The notes beneath the pieces are model-generated. The model was not told the origin of the DNA and made no database searches. It saw only the letters and a list, made by a program, of their open reading frames with translations. Below, piece by piece: positions 8,020 through 17,198 of a stretch of DNA of 22,241 nt; positions within the stretch are counted from its first letter, which is position 1; each line of letters opens with the position of its first letter. The translations under genes were made by a program, and so were the position numbers. Source of the DNA: Chara braunii (taxonomy: Eukaryota; Streptophyta; Charophyceae; Charales; Characeae); contig BFEA01000116.1 in the NCBI GenBank assembly GCA_003427395.1, positions 2,383,610-2,405,850 of the forward strand, in the 5' to 3' direction.

Positions 8020-8894
8020 TTTTTTTTTTTTTTTTTGAGAAACCAGCCCGCTAGAGGCACAGCGACTGGCCCACAGAAGCTCGGCCCTGATGCTACCGGC
8101 TGAACCCTGGCTGGTATCGCCCACCTGCTGTAGCAGGTATCGCACCTGCTGGTGGGGGCAGCTCCCGCATGTTCCCTCGTTGGAGACTTGAGCACGGATG
8201 TGACTGCTACGGGGTTCCCCATAATACTATAATGACAATGAAAAGACGGCCTGAAGGGCCGTCCTGTCCAGACTTGACAGGTAATTGAATTGGTTGGGCT
8301 TAAAAGAATTAGCCTTTTAACAAAAAGAGGTGTTGGTATGGGCAATCACATCTAGCTGTCTCAGGGGGGGTCCCTCTATTGGCGGGGAGCTGCGCCTTCT
8401 GGAAAACAGGTCCAGCTCCTTATACAGAATACAGTTGGATGAGCATTGAGAGATATTATGGTGACCGAGATGTGCAGGGAGATAGCCTCTTCAGCCTGTA
8501 ACAGGCCGCCAGAACCGCTCATTTCTCTACTAGCTACAACCCCTCCTTGATTAGCCTGACCACCACAGTGTGGGGCCTGGATTAGCATTCAGAAATTGGC
8601 TAACTACCTCTCTGAGTATCTCAGTGTATCAAGCTTCGCAGAGAGCATTAGCCGTTAAACCCTAAACACCTTTTCCCTTGAGCCCTTGCCCCTAGTGTTG
8701 ACTGACTGCGTCTCCCATGCTCAGCTTCCATGCCTCAGACTCCTGTCTCACCCCGGCCTCCCCTTTACCTAATCTTCCAGTCTTCATTCCATTCCATACC
8801 ATCCCAAATCCACCAGACATTTTGAGGAGGGGGGGAACAGGTCCGGGAAGTCTGCAGGCGGCCTCATAGGGATAGACGCATCCAACTTGGTCCA
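8020..8894 (-). mobile_element. Probable 3' untranslated part of the LINE fragment
   Basis: On the minus strand this follows the reverse-transcriptase-derived frame at 8895-9984 and ends in a run of As (8020-8036 as Ts on the plus strand), as expected for a LINE 3' end. At 8372-8430 it contains a version of the CTGGACC/CTCCCCnCCAATAGA motif seen at 4548-4608. Frames here are full of stops. The poly(A) could belong to another nested element, since 8037-8372 is not recognisable. Confidence 0.4.
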
Positions 8895-9984
8895 CTAATG
8901 AAAAAGGTCCCGAGCTATCCCCTGGTTCTGTCCCCTTTTCCATTCCACTTTCCCTATCCTTCCCCCACGAGCCCCTTCAAGCCAGCGTGAATTAAATTGT
9001 TGGATGATTTGGCGTATTTCCAGCAGGGAATGGAGGTGGTCAAGTTGTCCTTTCACCCCCTCCCATTGAGCGGTTATGTTTGTCTTTATTTGCTGTTGTA
9101 TGCTTTCTGTGAGCTCGGGTCCTTCCAGCCTCACGCCTTCAATCTCGTAGGTACAGCAAAGCCACCAGAGGGCCCAGAGCACCACCCTTCTACCTATTTT
9201 AAACAGGTTCAAGGTGAAGTCGTCTGGCTGGTGTGTGAGACATGCTTCGCATACTAGGGCCCTCCGGTCCCATGGCCAGAGCTCTGCCATTCCTAGCTGG
9301 TTCCAGATCCTGTCCCACCAGCACCAGAGCCAGACAACCCCTGGGCATTGTAAAAAGATGTGCTCGATTGTTTCGGGCCGTTTTCTGGTTTGGAATGCAT
9401 CGGAGCACAGTTTGCACCAGGGTAGGGCCAGTCCTCTCTGTTCCAGGGATGTTCGGTCTATCAGTCAATCGTTAGTTGGCAGGCAGCAGTGTTCCACCTG
9501 CCATTGCAGAGAGGTTAGTTTTGCTGGTTTAGTTCTGATCGTTTGGAACCATCTGATTAGTCTTTGTGCCTCCTTACAGACATTGATCGGGTCTCCACCC
9601 GGTCGCGGAGGTTAGTCTTGGGACCAAGGAGCCTGTAAGCATACTTGACCGTTGGGTTGTATAGGGTTCTGGTGCATGTCCTGCCCCGACCAATGGGGGT
9701 TGTCCATGCCCATCCTGCCAGGTCAAAGGCCAGGTGGGAGATAAGGGTGTCAGGGAGGAAGGCCACTAGGCGTTCTTTATTCTGTACCACCCTGATTCTA
9801 AACAGGTTTGCCGTTTGGACCACCCGAATTTCCTCAAGCATGATACTACGGAGGGTGTTGTCACTCTCCAGGCCGAAGAGGTTTATCATCACTGTTCCAT
9901 GAGCGTCGAATCCGTCCTGTGATCCTGGAACGTGCTCCAGTCCATGTCGGTAGAAGTGACCAATCGATCGCAGCCCATATCGTC
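8895..9984 (-). pseudogene. LINE reverse transcriptase C-terminal fragment (zf-RVT)
   Basis: On the minus strand, frame 9464 to 8895 carries the C-terminal zinc finger of plant-type LINE ORF2 proteins: WCKLC (Cys codons at 9416 and 9407), ETIEHIFLQCP (His at 9362, Cys at 9347), then VWLWCWWDRIW and a tail with RRVVLWALWW. Upstream, LQWQVEHCCLPTND matches the conserved segment before the finger but is broken by an in-frame TGA at 9465-9467. Further upstream, 9557-9974 is in another frame (GLRSIGHFY, GWAWTTPIGRGR), so a frameshift lies near 9570-9600. No RT catalytic core is present, so the copy is 5'-truncated and dead. It abuts the gag-like ORF at 9983, suggesting that it landed in or beside the LTR element. 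Confidence 0.8.
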
Positions 9985-10723
9985 ATTTCACAGCTACATC
10001 CTCAATCGTATCAATGACGTTTTCATTCCCTGTGTCTATATAACTCTTCATATCCTTCACATCAAGGTCTAGCACCTTAGCTATAATCTTGCTTACTGCA
10101 GCCATTTTGGAAGGACACTTTTTCTTAAGTTTTGGCCTTAAGATCGGGGTTTCATAAATTCTCGTTAAACATATATCGCACAGGCGTTTCCCCTTTCCCG
10201 ATCTATCCAATGCAGTTTGAAATCTATCTATGAAATCTGGCAGAAATTCGCCGGGTTCCTGAGGTCGGCGTTGCAACACACCAAGCAGCGTCCTCACTAA
10301 CTCCATTGGATCGTTCCAAAAAGGCTTTCTTGAAATCAGCCCAATCTATCCAAAAATGGTGTTTAAATCAGTTGTGTGCGGCACCTCACAAAGTTGTCGA
10401 ACTACATTCCGCAGGTCGCCCGGAGCATATCCCTGAGCTTCGACAACTTCAAGCCATGATTCGGGATTGGCGTGGTGGGGATAGAACGGATAGTTCGTGG
10501 GGGTCAGCAGAACCACTCGCGGACCAGGAGGCGGGGCCTGCTGGACTGATAGTTGGTTCTGGTTGGGATTTGGATTGACATTGTTCATGGGCTGTGCCAT
10601 CGGCGATCGAGCTTGAGACTCGGCTGATCGACTATGCATAACGGGAGGACTTCGGCGAGGTGACTGAGAGGTTCCTCTTCTCTGTCCTCTCGCCAGCTCG
10701 TCACTTTGCTCCGAAACTGACAT
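9983..10723 (-). pseudogene. gag-like ORF of an LTR retrotransposon, one internal stop
   Basis: The minus-strand frame runs from an ATG at 10723 to a TGA at 9983, about 246 codons, with one in-frame TAG at 10346-10348. The first 75 residues are Ser/Pro/Gln/Asn-rich, and then NPESWLEVVEAQGY begins an ordered part. After the stop, KPFWNDPMELV, LLGVLQRRPQEPGEFLPDFI and DRFQTALDR resemble the helical capsid-like region of retrotransposon gag (a Gln-rich stretch followed by a F-x-x-x-F element). The ATG lies just six bases after a tRNA-iMet-type primer-binding site, which is the main reason to call it gag. No zinc knuckle, protease or RT is seen downstream, where LINE sequence takes over. Gag is inferred from position and weak pattern, not a firm family match. 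Confidence 0.55.
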
Positions 10724-10728
10724 GTGTC

Positions 10729-10741
10729 GGCTCCGATACCA
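10729..10741 (-). promoter_or_regulatory. Primer-binding site (tRNA-iMet type)
   Basis: The minus strand reads TGGTATCGGAGCC, 12 of 13 bases identical to TGGTATCAGAGCC, the site complementary to the 3' end of initiator tRNA-Met used by many plant LTR retrotransposons. It lies between copy A of the LTR-like repeat and the gag-like ATG, exactly where such a site belongs. The LTR edge is unclear: the nearest CA on the minus strand is 11 bases upstream (CA then GGGCGTGAGGT). Confidence 0.7.
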
Positions 10742-12180
10742 ACCTCACGCCCTGTCAGAGTGACTAAAGTGCGGAAGGGGCCTAGAAAACAACAACGCGG
10801 GGTGTGCCAAGGATTTTTGCCATCTTTTTGAATTTGAGTGTGGAGACACAGACCGGACTGAAATCTCCCACGTGGTCCGAGATATGGAGCGACGAACAAA
10901 GCGGGAAAAGCATAAAAGAGTCCCTCCCCAACAACTATCTAATCCAAGAAGTATCTTTGAACTTCGTCGGGCGCAGCGCGATGCCTTTTCACTGGTGGAA
11001 AAGGAGGAGGAAAGCACGTCGGATCTCGGTTTCAAAATAGGGATGGGCAACACTCTTCACAAAACTCGATATCCGAGTCGGAGGTTTCTCACTGCTTTTT
11101 CTTTGAACTCCTTTTGGCCACGTGTCCAATAGTTAAACCCTTGGGCTTGGAAGCATTGCATGCACAACGTGTGAGGCCAATGGGGAGCAACTTTCGGTCA
11201 CGGGATGATGATCATCGTTGAAAGGAAGCAAAACAAAGTAGGAAGAGAAATGAGTATCAACAATCACAAAACCCAAATTGACAAATCCATAATATTGTGT
11301 TTCGGAGGGGAAACGATAAAGGTCGCCGATCTTAGCTACGGCGTCTCGTACGTCCCGCTCGCAGACACATGTCCTATCCTCATTGAAGGGGAAAGGTTGT
11401 GGGCAGGGATGTTCGAGAAATCAACGCCCCAATGACTCCTCTGGCTCAGTCGACATGACCGATACATGCGCATCCACTGTTCACAAGACAAGGCGGTCAA
11501 TCCCCATTAACTTCAGGAATCACCTTCGCAAAGGAAATCAGGCAATACGATATGACTTTCATGTCTGATGTTCCTGTACAAAGAGGGATTACCCAAGAAA
11601 CTAATAGATGAGTTCAAGAAACAATTTCCGAATAGGCAATCACTGATTCTTCAAAATTGACAAAAACAAAAACAAATTACAAGTGACGACAACAAAAATA
11701 CTAGGATCGTTGCATGGGATGGGCATTCCCTTTGGAGCGATAAGGAGAGCAAAGATCTTCACGAGTTGAGCAACTTAAAGGGGTTCCCATTCGGTTAAAC
11801 AAAGTGTCATTCATTCAAAATGAAGACAAGATACGAGCAGAGGCGATATCACTAGCCGATTGGAGTGCTTCACGTTCGCAATCAGCAGATGCACGATGGA
11901 TCTCCTCGTTACATTCTTCTTGCAAGTGGAAGATTGTACCGAGAGACGAACTGGCTTCGTCGATTGAGGCGGCGGAGGATGTCTCCAACGAAATCCTTAA
12001 CTGGAGGGAAAAAAAAGAGAGCCGCATCCATCCATTCACCATCGACACCTCGATCCTCGAAAAAAAGAGGGAAAGAAAAACATATACTTCATTAAGCAAC
12101 CTTCGTTGGCTCATGCGTTTCAACAATCCTCGCCCAGTGAGACAACGGAAGGGTGAAATGATAGGCGGAGCTCAATAATT
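10742..12180 (-). mobile_element. LTR-like repeat, copy A
   Basis: Copy A aligns with copy B in one order. 10742-10890 matches 12200-12350 (CAGGGCGTGAGGTT, GGTGTGCCAAGGATTTTT, TTGAGTGTGG). 10939-11456 matches the ORF at 12424-12966. 11463-11640 matches 13384-13495 (GCATCCACYGTTCACAAGAC, GGATTACCCARGAAACTAAT). A purine-rich stretch at 12024-12110 resembles 14952-15050 in copy C. 11640-12020 has no partner that I can see. Being flanked by the primer-binding site, this is most likely the downstream part of a 5' LTR, though no clean TG...CA borders were found. Confidence 0.55.
10939..11456 (-). pseudogene. Broken copy A of an unrecognised LTR-borne ORF
   Basis: This minus-strand segment is homologous to the open ORF at 12424-12966. 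The shared ATG is at 11454-11456. An in-frame TGA follows at 11421-11423. The frame then reads PFPFNEDRTCVCERDVRDAV, AKIGDLYRFP and GFVNLGFVIVDTHF..LLPFN, matching copy B residue by residue. A frameshift near 11200-11215 moves the reading to PHWPHTLCMQC and GFNYWTRG, and a stop occurs at 11057-11059. A further frame change restores YFLD-stop at 10939-10941, the same ending as copy B. One indel against copy B within the conserved core is exactly 3 bp. I do not recognise the family. Lesions show this copy is dead. Confidence 0.65.
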
Positions 12181-12423
12181 CATTCATTCACATGTGACGC
12201 GCTAACCTCACGCCCTGTGCTGTCTTTCGTTCGGAGTGTTAGGCGTGCGGAAAGAGGCCCAGAAAAACAGCAAGATGGGGTGTGCCAAGGATTTTTGGAA
12301 ATTGAGTGTGGGGACACAGATGGAACTGAAGTCCCCCGTGCTGGTCCGATGAAGCAAGTCGATTGCTTTTGCGCGTCGCGGAATGCGCGCGCGGGCACGG
12401 CGCGAAAAGAGAAAAATCCAAAT

Positions 12424-12966
12424 TCAATCCAAAAAGTATTGTCGGGCTTCCCACCGGGCTACAGCCCGTCGTTTAGAACGGAAAGGCTTTGGCACGCTCC
12501 GCGTGTCTCGTTTTCCTATCAAATCTCGTCGTCGTTCGCTGGTCAGTTCCGCGTCCGACGTGGATGGTCTCAGCCGCGTGGCTCTTTCTTTATGCTCGTC
12601 TTCACTCCGCACACGGTAGTGGAAACCCCTGGATTCGTAGCGCTCAAAACGCTGGCATTCGGTGCATAGAGTGCGCGGCCAGTGGGGTTCTATTGCCGTC
12701 CACTGGATGACGATCAACTCGTTGAATGGCAACAATATCGAGTAAGGTGGGAAGTGCGTATCGATAATAATGACAAACCCAGCCTCTACGAACCCTGAAC
12801 AACGATTTGTCGGAGGGAAGTAGTATCGTCCGCCGATTTGTGCAATGGCTTCTCGTACGTCCCACTCGCATACACGTGTCCTTCCCTCGTTGTAGGGAAA
12901 AGGCCGTGTTGGGACGGGAGGTACGGGAGGCTGGTGCCCGATCGGAGGGTACTGGTCAGTCCACAT
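12424..12966 (-). CDS. LTR-borne ORF, copy B (unknown family, CxxC motif)
   Basis: An open minus-strand frame of 180 codons. It can be read back to 13008, but the ATG at 12964-12966 is chosen because copy A has an ATG at the same place. The N-terminus is Pro-rich (YPPIGHQPPVPPVP). The core (residues about 27-95) has RVCEWDVREAIAQIGGRYYF, GFVEAGFVIIIDTHF and LLPFNE, then PHWPRTLCTECQRF with a CxxC pair. The C-terminal 70 residues are Arg/Glu-rich and end YFLD. Aligned with copy A over 54 codons, differences fall 12, 7 and 28 on positions 1, 2 and 3 and the one indel is a whole codon, which points to past protein-level selection. The CxxC could bind metal, but only one pair is evident. It lies about 1 kb downstream of a TATA box, upstream of the former gag position. 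No function can be assigned. Confidence 0.6.
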   Translation of the reverse strand: MWTDQYPPIGHQPPVPPVPTRPFPYNEGRTRVCEWDVREAIAQIGGRYYFPPTNRCSGFVEAGFVIIIDTHFPPYSILLPFNELIVIQWTAIEPHWPRTLCTECQRFERYESRGFHYRVRSEDEHKERATRLRPSTSDAELTSERRRDLIGKRDTRSVPKPFRSKRRAVARWEARQYFLD

Positions 12967-13383
12967 ATCAATCAATTGTAAAGACCTTGCGACGTCAAAA
13001 GAAAACACTCGCGCAACTCACAATCAATCCCTTTCAACACGAGAGAGAGAGAGGGGGAAAGAAGACACTTCCGAAGCTAGGTCATGCATATAACTAAGGG
13101 ACCGATCCGCGGCTCAGGTTTAGTGAGCCAGCGCGACGTTGATCCCAGGCGCCTTGTTTCTCGAGGCCGCCCTGTAGCTTGGCTGTTGATGTCGTGCAGC
13201 ATAAGGCAGATGGCATGCGCAGTACATTCAGATCTACAAATCTAAACACTCTTGCATTCTCGAACAAAATCCCGACGATAATCGTTTAATTAACGCAAAA
13301 AAAGGGGGTCACACATCTCCATGCATACATCCACTATGGAAGGTGCGAAAAATGAGCCATGCACAGGAAAAAATGGATTGCTT

Positions 13384-13545
13384 GCACAGTACACACGCAT
13401 CCACCGTTCACAAGACAACAAGATGGGGTCCTTGCGTAGGAGGATTACCCAGGAAACTAATGGAAGAGTTCCGGAAGAAGTTCTTTCACGCAAGGAAAGC
13501 ATACAGATTCATGCTTATCCAAAAGAGGGAAAGAGAGAAGGAGAG
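13384..13545 (+). other. Conserved block shared with copy A, coding-like on the plus strand
   Basis: This block matches 11463-11640. Read on the plus strand, copy B gives GLPRKLMEEFRKKF and copy A gives GLPKKLIDEFKKQF, with mostly conservative changes. The ORF containing the first (13343-13621) has no recognisable domain and ends in purine-rich sequence. The block may only be conserved as LTR sequence; I do not call a gene. Confidence 0.25.
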
Positions 13546-14001
13546 AAGCATCGAGACACATCATTATTCAAAAATAGAGGAGAAGGGGAAGGTGAGGGAG
13601 GAGAGCCGAGATAGGAGATGACGCAACCCAAAAGAAGGAAGTTCAGCGTTGTCAGAGAGAGAAAGATCCGCAACAACAAAGGCGCATTCGCCGTTAATTC
13701 CAATATGGCCCCGGGCCAATCACTCACTCAACTCCAATCATCGATCCTCATACCCGCACCGACGATCCCGACCGCCGCATGCTAACTCCCACCACTGCGA
13801 TCGTCACCCCGTTGTCGTAGACTTGACACGGTTCGCCCAGATCCCACAGTCCGTCGTGGCGATCCAGCGCGCAACCGGCCAACCTATCGTCAGCCCGACA
13901 GGACTTTCCGATTCGCATCAAACACTCTGCCTAGCCACTGCTTCCCGGAAGTTGGCTTGAGAGTCGAGAACGTAAGAGAGATTTGCGGGCGCGCTTGTGG
14001 G

Positions 14002-14008
14002 TTTTATA
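14002..14008 (-). promoter_or_regulatory. TATA box of LTR copy B
   Basis: The minus strand reads CAACTATAAAACC. The same context (TCGCAACTATAAA) is kept in copy C at 15413-15419. An inverted CCAAT (ATTGG, 14141-14145) lies about 135 bp upstream and is also kept in copy C. Conservation between diverged copies supports a promoter for leftward transcription. Confidence 0.55.
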
Positions 14009-15412
14009 GTTGCGACAAGGGAGACAGAAAGGAGAGAAAGCGACGGGGAAGCTGAGGTGTAAGAGGAGAAGCAGGAGGAGAAGATTTTGAGAAGAGTGCT
14101 CTGTGAACGCCATGTTGATCCCTCGGAACTCAAGGTTCAACCAATCAGATCCGTCACGCAATAGGAAGATCCTATTGATCCACGTACCTGATTGGCGAGC
14201 GGGAGTTATCGACGGATCGATCGGGTGTCGTGCGTTGGACTCAGAGGGTGAGAAGAGAAAAGGCGCGAGAAGTAGCGCAAGACGGGTCTAAGATTCAGAT
14301 GATCAAGAAAGGGAAATGGACGCACAAAGAGCAGAGCGGGAGGAAGAGAGAGAGGAAGAAAAACAGTTACGGGGAGAGAGAAAGAGGAGGGAGAAGGGGA
14401 AGGGAGCGCGGGAGGTAGCGATGCGGGGGGGGAAGAGAGGAGAGAGCTTTTGCGTGCGCGGCGCCGTCAACAAAAAGAGAGAAAAAGGCACCGAAATAGT
14501 TACAGCCTAATTCAAAATTGAAATCACCATATCCGCGCACGAAAGAGCGACGCGGGAAAAGAAAATCCTATGCCTATTCGTATTCGCACAAAATTCCGAG
14601 AGTTTTCCCCGACGCGACCAAGAACATTCACACAAACGAAAAGGACACGTCGATGTTCCGCTTATCCCAGAATTCCCAACTGCCGAACCCAATTCCCAAT
14701 GCGCTCGCTAAGGCGCACAAAATTTCCTATGTATTTCCCGAATTGCAGAAAGGAAAAACAGAACCCGGGAGTCGAAAAAGCTTCCGAAAGATGGGAGCCA
14801 AAAACGCGGTACCCAAAATCAAGAAAACGAAACGGGGTTTTTGTGGGGTTGGTATGATACAAGCAAAAAGGGGTACGAAAGATGGCACGGGTTCGGGAAG
14901 TGGTTCGTCACACACATGCAAGCATTGCGAGCCAAGCACGTAGTACAACCATCCATTCACTCATACATCCTCAAAGAGAGAAAGGGAGAGAGAGAGAGAA
15001 AAGAGAGGACAATATATACTTGCTCGAAGAAGACGGAAAATTGGCATCCAGCCATGTAACTTAAACTCCAAATATAGGAAGAAGAAGATAAGATGCAGAA
15101 ACCTTCTACTCTCGAGTTATGGCCCAAGGTCATCCAACCAACCGTCAACACACCTCACCTCGCCCGAGCACTGGCGATCCCAGCCGCCACATACCCAGCG
15201 CTAAACCCTAACGATTGTCACCCTATCCACTCAACTACTACGCGGATTTGCCTGGATCTTGTAGTCCGTCGCAGCGATCCAGCACGTAATCCCTCAAAGT
15301 TGCAGCCCACCTGTCAGGACTTTTTGACTTGCTGATCACCACCTCATCTACCCACTACTCCACCAGAGTTGGTCGATGTATTGTGAGAGAGCAAAAACGA
15401 TGTGCTTGCGAG

Positions 15413-15419
15413 ATTTATA
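15413..15419 (-). promoter_or_regulatory. TATA box of LTR copy C
   Basis: The minus strand reads CAACTATAAATCTCGCAAG, the counterpart of the box at 14002-14008. An ATTGG motif on the minus strand lies at 15530-15534, at a similar distance upstream. Confidence 0.5.
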
Positions 15420-15888
15420 GTTGCGAGAAGGAAGGGAAGAGAATGACGAGAAGGGATAGAAAAGGGAAAAAATGAGAAAGTGCGAGACGCGGGGGAGCGC
15501 CATGTCGATCCGCATAGAGTACTTCGTACCCAATCGGATCACAGTGTGAGGATTTCAGAGTCGCCTTACATGTCGTCGTTCAACTTCTAAGATTACTTGG
15601 GCCTTCCTACATGTAGACGAAGGCGGGAAAGGAGGTTACGAGAATTAGTACGGAGCAAGATCAAGACTCAACAGAAGCAAGAAGAAAAGATTGCATGCTG
15701 GAGTGCAGTGCAGAAAGATGTATTCACGCAAAATAAACAGGGCACTAAAACAGTTACTCGAAATGCTAGTGAAGTTGCCCCTAATTCCTAAAGTCAAATT
15801 GAAATTGAAAAGTTTGAAAGAAAATTCCACACGTGGAATCTAAAACACGCGAATTCCTACGTCCACTCCTATTCCATCAACAAAATTC

Positions 15889-16045
15889 CATGGGGCTTGC
15901 AGGGATATCTCCATAAAGCACCCGCAATTTCCGGAATTTCACGGGGCTTGCAGGGATATCTCCAAAATTTCACGGGGTTTGTGGGGATATCTCCAAATCA
16001 CGAGGCTTGCGGGGATATCTAAAAAATCATGGAGCTTGTGGGGCT
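15889..16045. repeat. Minisatellite, about 30-bp unit, roughly five degenerate copies
   Basis: The core TTGCRGGGATATCTCC recurs at 15897, 15947, 15978 and 16007, mostly preceded by TTTCACGGGGC. A degenerate unit (GGAGCTTGTGGGGCTTGCG) ends the array. The unit contains the palindrome GATATC. It adjoins the high-coordinate end of the copy B/C homology. Confidence 0.75.
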
Positions 16046-16158
16046 TGCGCTGGCAAAATGCACAAGCACAAATAAAGGACTCGTTGTGAAGTATCCCAAT
16101 AGGCACCGGTCCCACGAAAAAACTGAAGGAAAACAAATTACGATACGAGCACGCTCGC

Positions 16159-17198
16159 TAAGGGCCTCGTTTGACACCACTACAAAACCCTTGCATGTAA
16201 GGTTTTCATCGTTCCACCCCTCCCTAATCACGAAGAAAAAGGAGTCGAACTTGTTTTCACATTCGCGGCCGTAAGGGTGGGCCCTACAAAAGTAAGGGGT
16301 CCCCAGCCAAATCGGACCTTAACGTAAGGATGGTCGTGGAGGTGACTTGAAAGTAGGGGGTGACACCCGTACATCCACGAAAAAACCATTTTTTTTTGTT
16401 TGTTTGTTTTTTGTTTTTTGTTTTTTACGTCAGGTGTGTCTTGGGCATTCCTGGTCCAACGGCGGTGTTGTCCGATAGACCGCGGGACAGCAGTCCCACG
16501 ACAACCTCCAACGGTTGTGTGGTGCCCCGCCCTGTGCCCCCGGCGTCCCTCCTCCCTCCTCCCTTTACCCCTCCTAGCCGCCAGCCGTAGTCCGTTCATC
16601 GTCTCCATGTACTGACAGACCACGAGGACGGCACTGGCGACCATGGTGTTCTCACGGGGTGACAGTCTCCTCATTGCCGCCGCATCCCTTCCGCCACCGT
16701 CCATACCTGAACTCCCTTGCAAAAGCACGCCACATGGCAGCCACGCGAAGCCACGTGCGGTGCTGCGACAGCAGAGTAGTGGGCATGCAACGTCGAAAAC
16801 GTGCAGGCAAGGACTCTAGAATGCAATGTGTGCGAAGCAAACTGGTGGCACAGAATTTGAATTCGAATGGTGAGGTCCGTGCGCGTGTTCTCCTCGCGGG
16901 CGGATGACATCGCACGCCCAGATCACAGCCCCGCCTGGCTTCGGGATGAGGCCGGGCCGGGTGTCCCACGGGCGGACATGATTTCGTCCAGCGCAACTGC
17001 GGGTCGGACATTCGGATTCCTCTTTCGGCCGCTTAGAGCGCAAACGGAGGCACCTGAAACGTAAGAGCACCTAAGTGTAGGGTTTCCGTATGTGGTTGTG
17101 GAACGAAAAATGGGGTAAGGGAAAATCAATCACTTTCTTGTCGTAAGGGCGCCCTTACAAAGTAAGGATTTTGTAGTGGTGTCGAACGACGTCCTAAG
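16159..17198. mobile_element. TIR element D1, about 1.03 kb, TAA target duplication
   Basis: The element spans 16162-17195. Its left end GGGCCTCGTTTGACACCAC and right end (minus sense) GGACGTCGTTCGACACCAC match at 16 of 19 bases and both continue CTACAAAA. TAA flanks both sides (16159-16161 and 17196-17198), which fits PIF/Harbinger-type insertion. The inner CACTACAAAA resembles CACTA-transposon ends, but the inverted repeat extends beyond it and no 3-bp direct duplication flanks it, so CACTA is less likely. Further inside, both arms have TAAGG-rich sequence. The interior is GC-rich, with a T/G run at 16388-16427. ORFs inside have no transposase motif. Confidence 0.72.

Larger units (their letters stand above)
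12186..14900 (-). mobile_element. LTR-like repeat, copy B
   Basis: This is the most complete copy. From its 3' side (low coordinates) it has a remnant resembling the primer-binding region (CATGTGACGCGCTAACCTC), the 12200-12350 block, the open ORF, the 13300-13600 block shared with copy A, and an upstream block (about 13750-14600) shared with copy C at 15165-15890. The upstream block carries a TATA box and a CCAAT-type box in the minus orientation, so it behaves as U3. The high-coordinate limit is uncertain; 14600-14900 has no partner that I can see. The order A-B-C suggests nested or recombined LTRs. Confidence 0.5.
14900..16150 (-). mobile_element. LTR-like repeat, copy C (upstream part)
   Basis: 15165-15890 aligns with about 13750-14600 of copy B. 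Shared landmarks are GGCGATCCAG/GCGATCCC, TAGTCCGTCG with GCGATCCAGC, CTGTCAGGAC, TTTATAGTTGCGA, GCCATGT.GATCC, CCAATCRGATC and CAAAATTCC. A purine-rich piece at 14952-15050 resembles 12024-12110 of copy A. The ORF block and the primer-binding region are absent, so C is the 5' portion only. Copies A and C together would make about one full LTR, but they overlap in the purine-rich piece, so B is not a simple insertion into one LTR. Confidence 0.5.

Noticed and set aside
16171-17186. CACTA (En/Spm) transposon, from CACTACAAAA ends
   Set aside because: The inverted repeat continues outside CACTA on both sides and no 3-bp direct duplication flanks CACTA. The outer GGG ends with TAA fit better.
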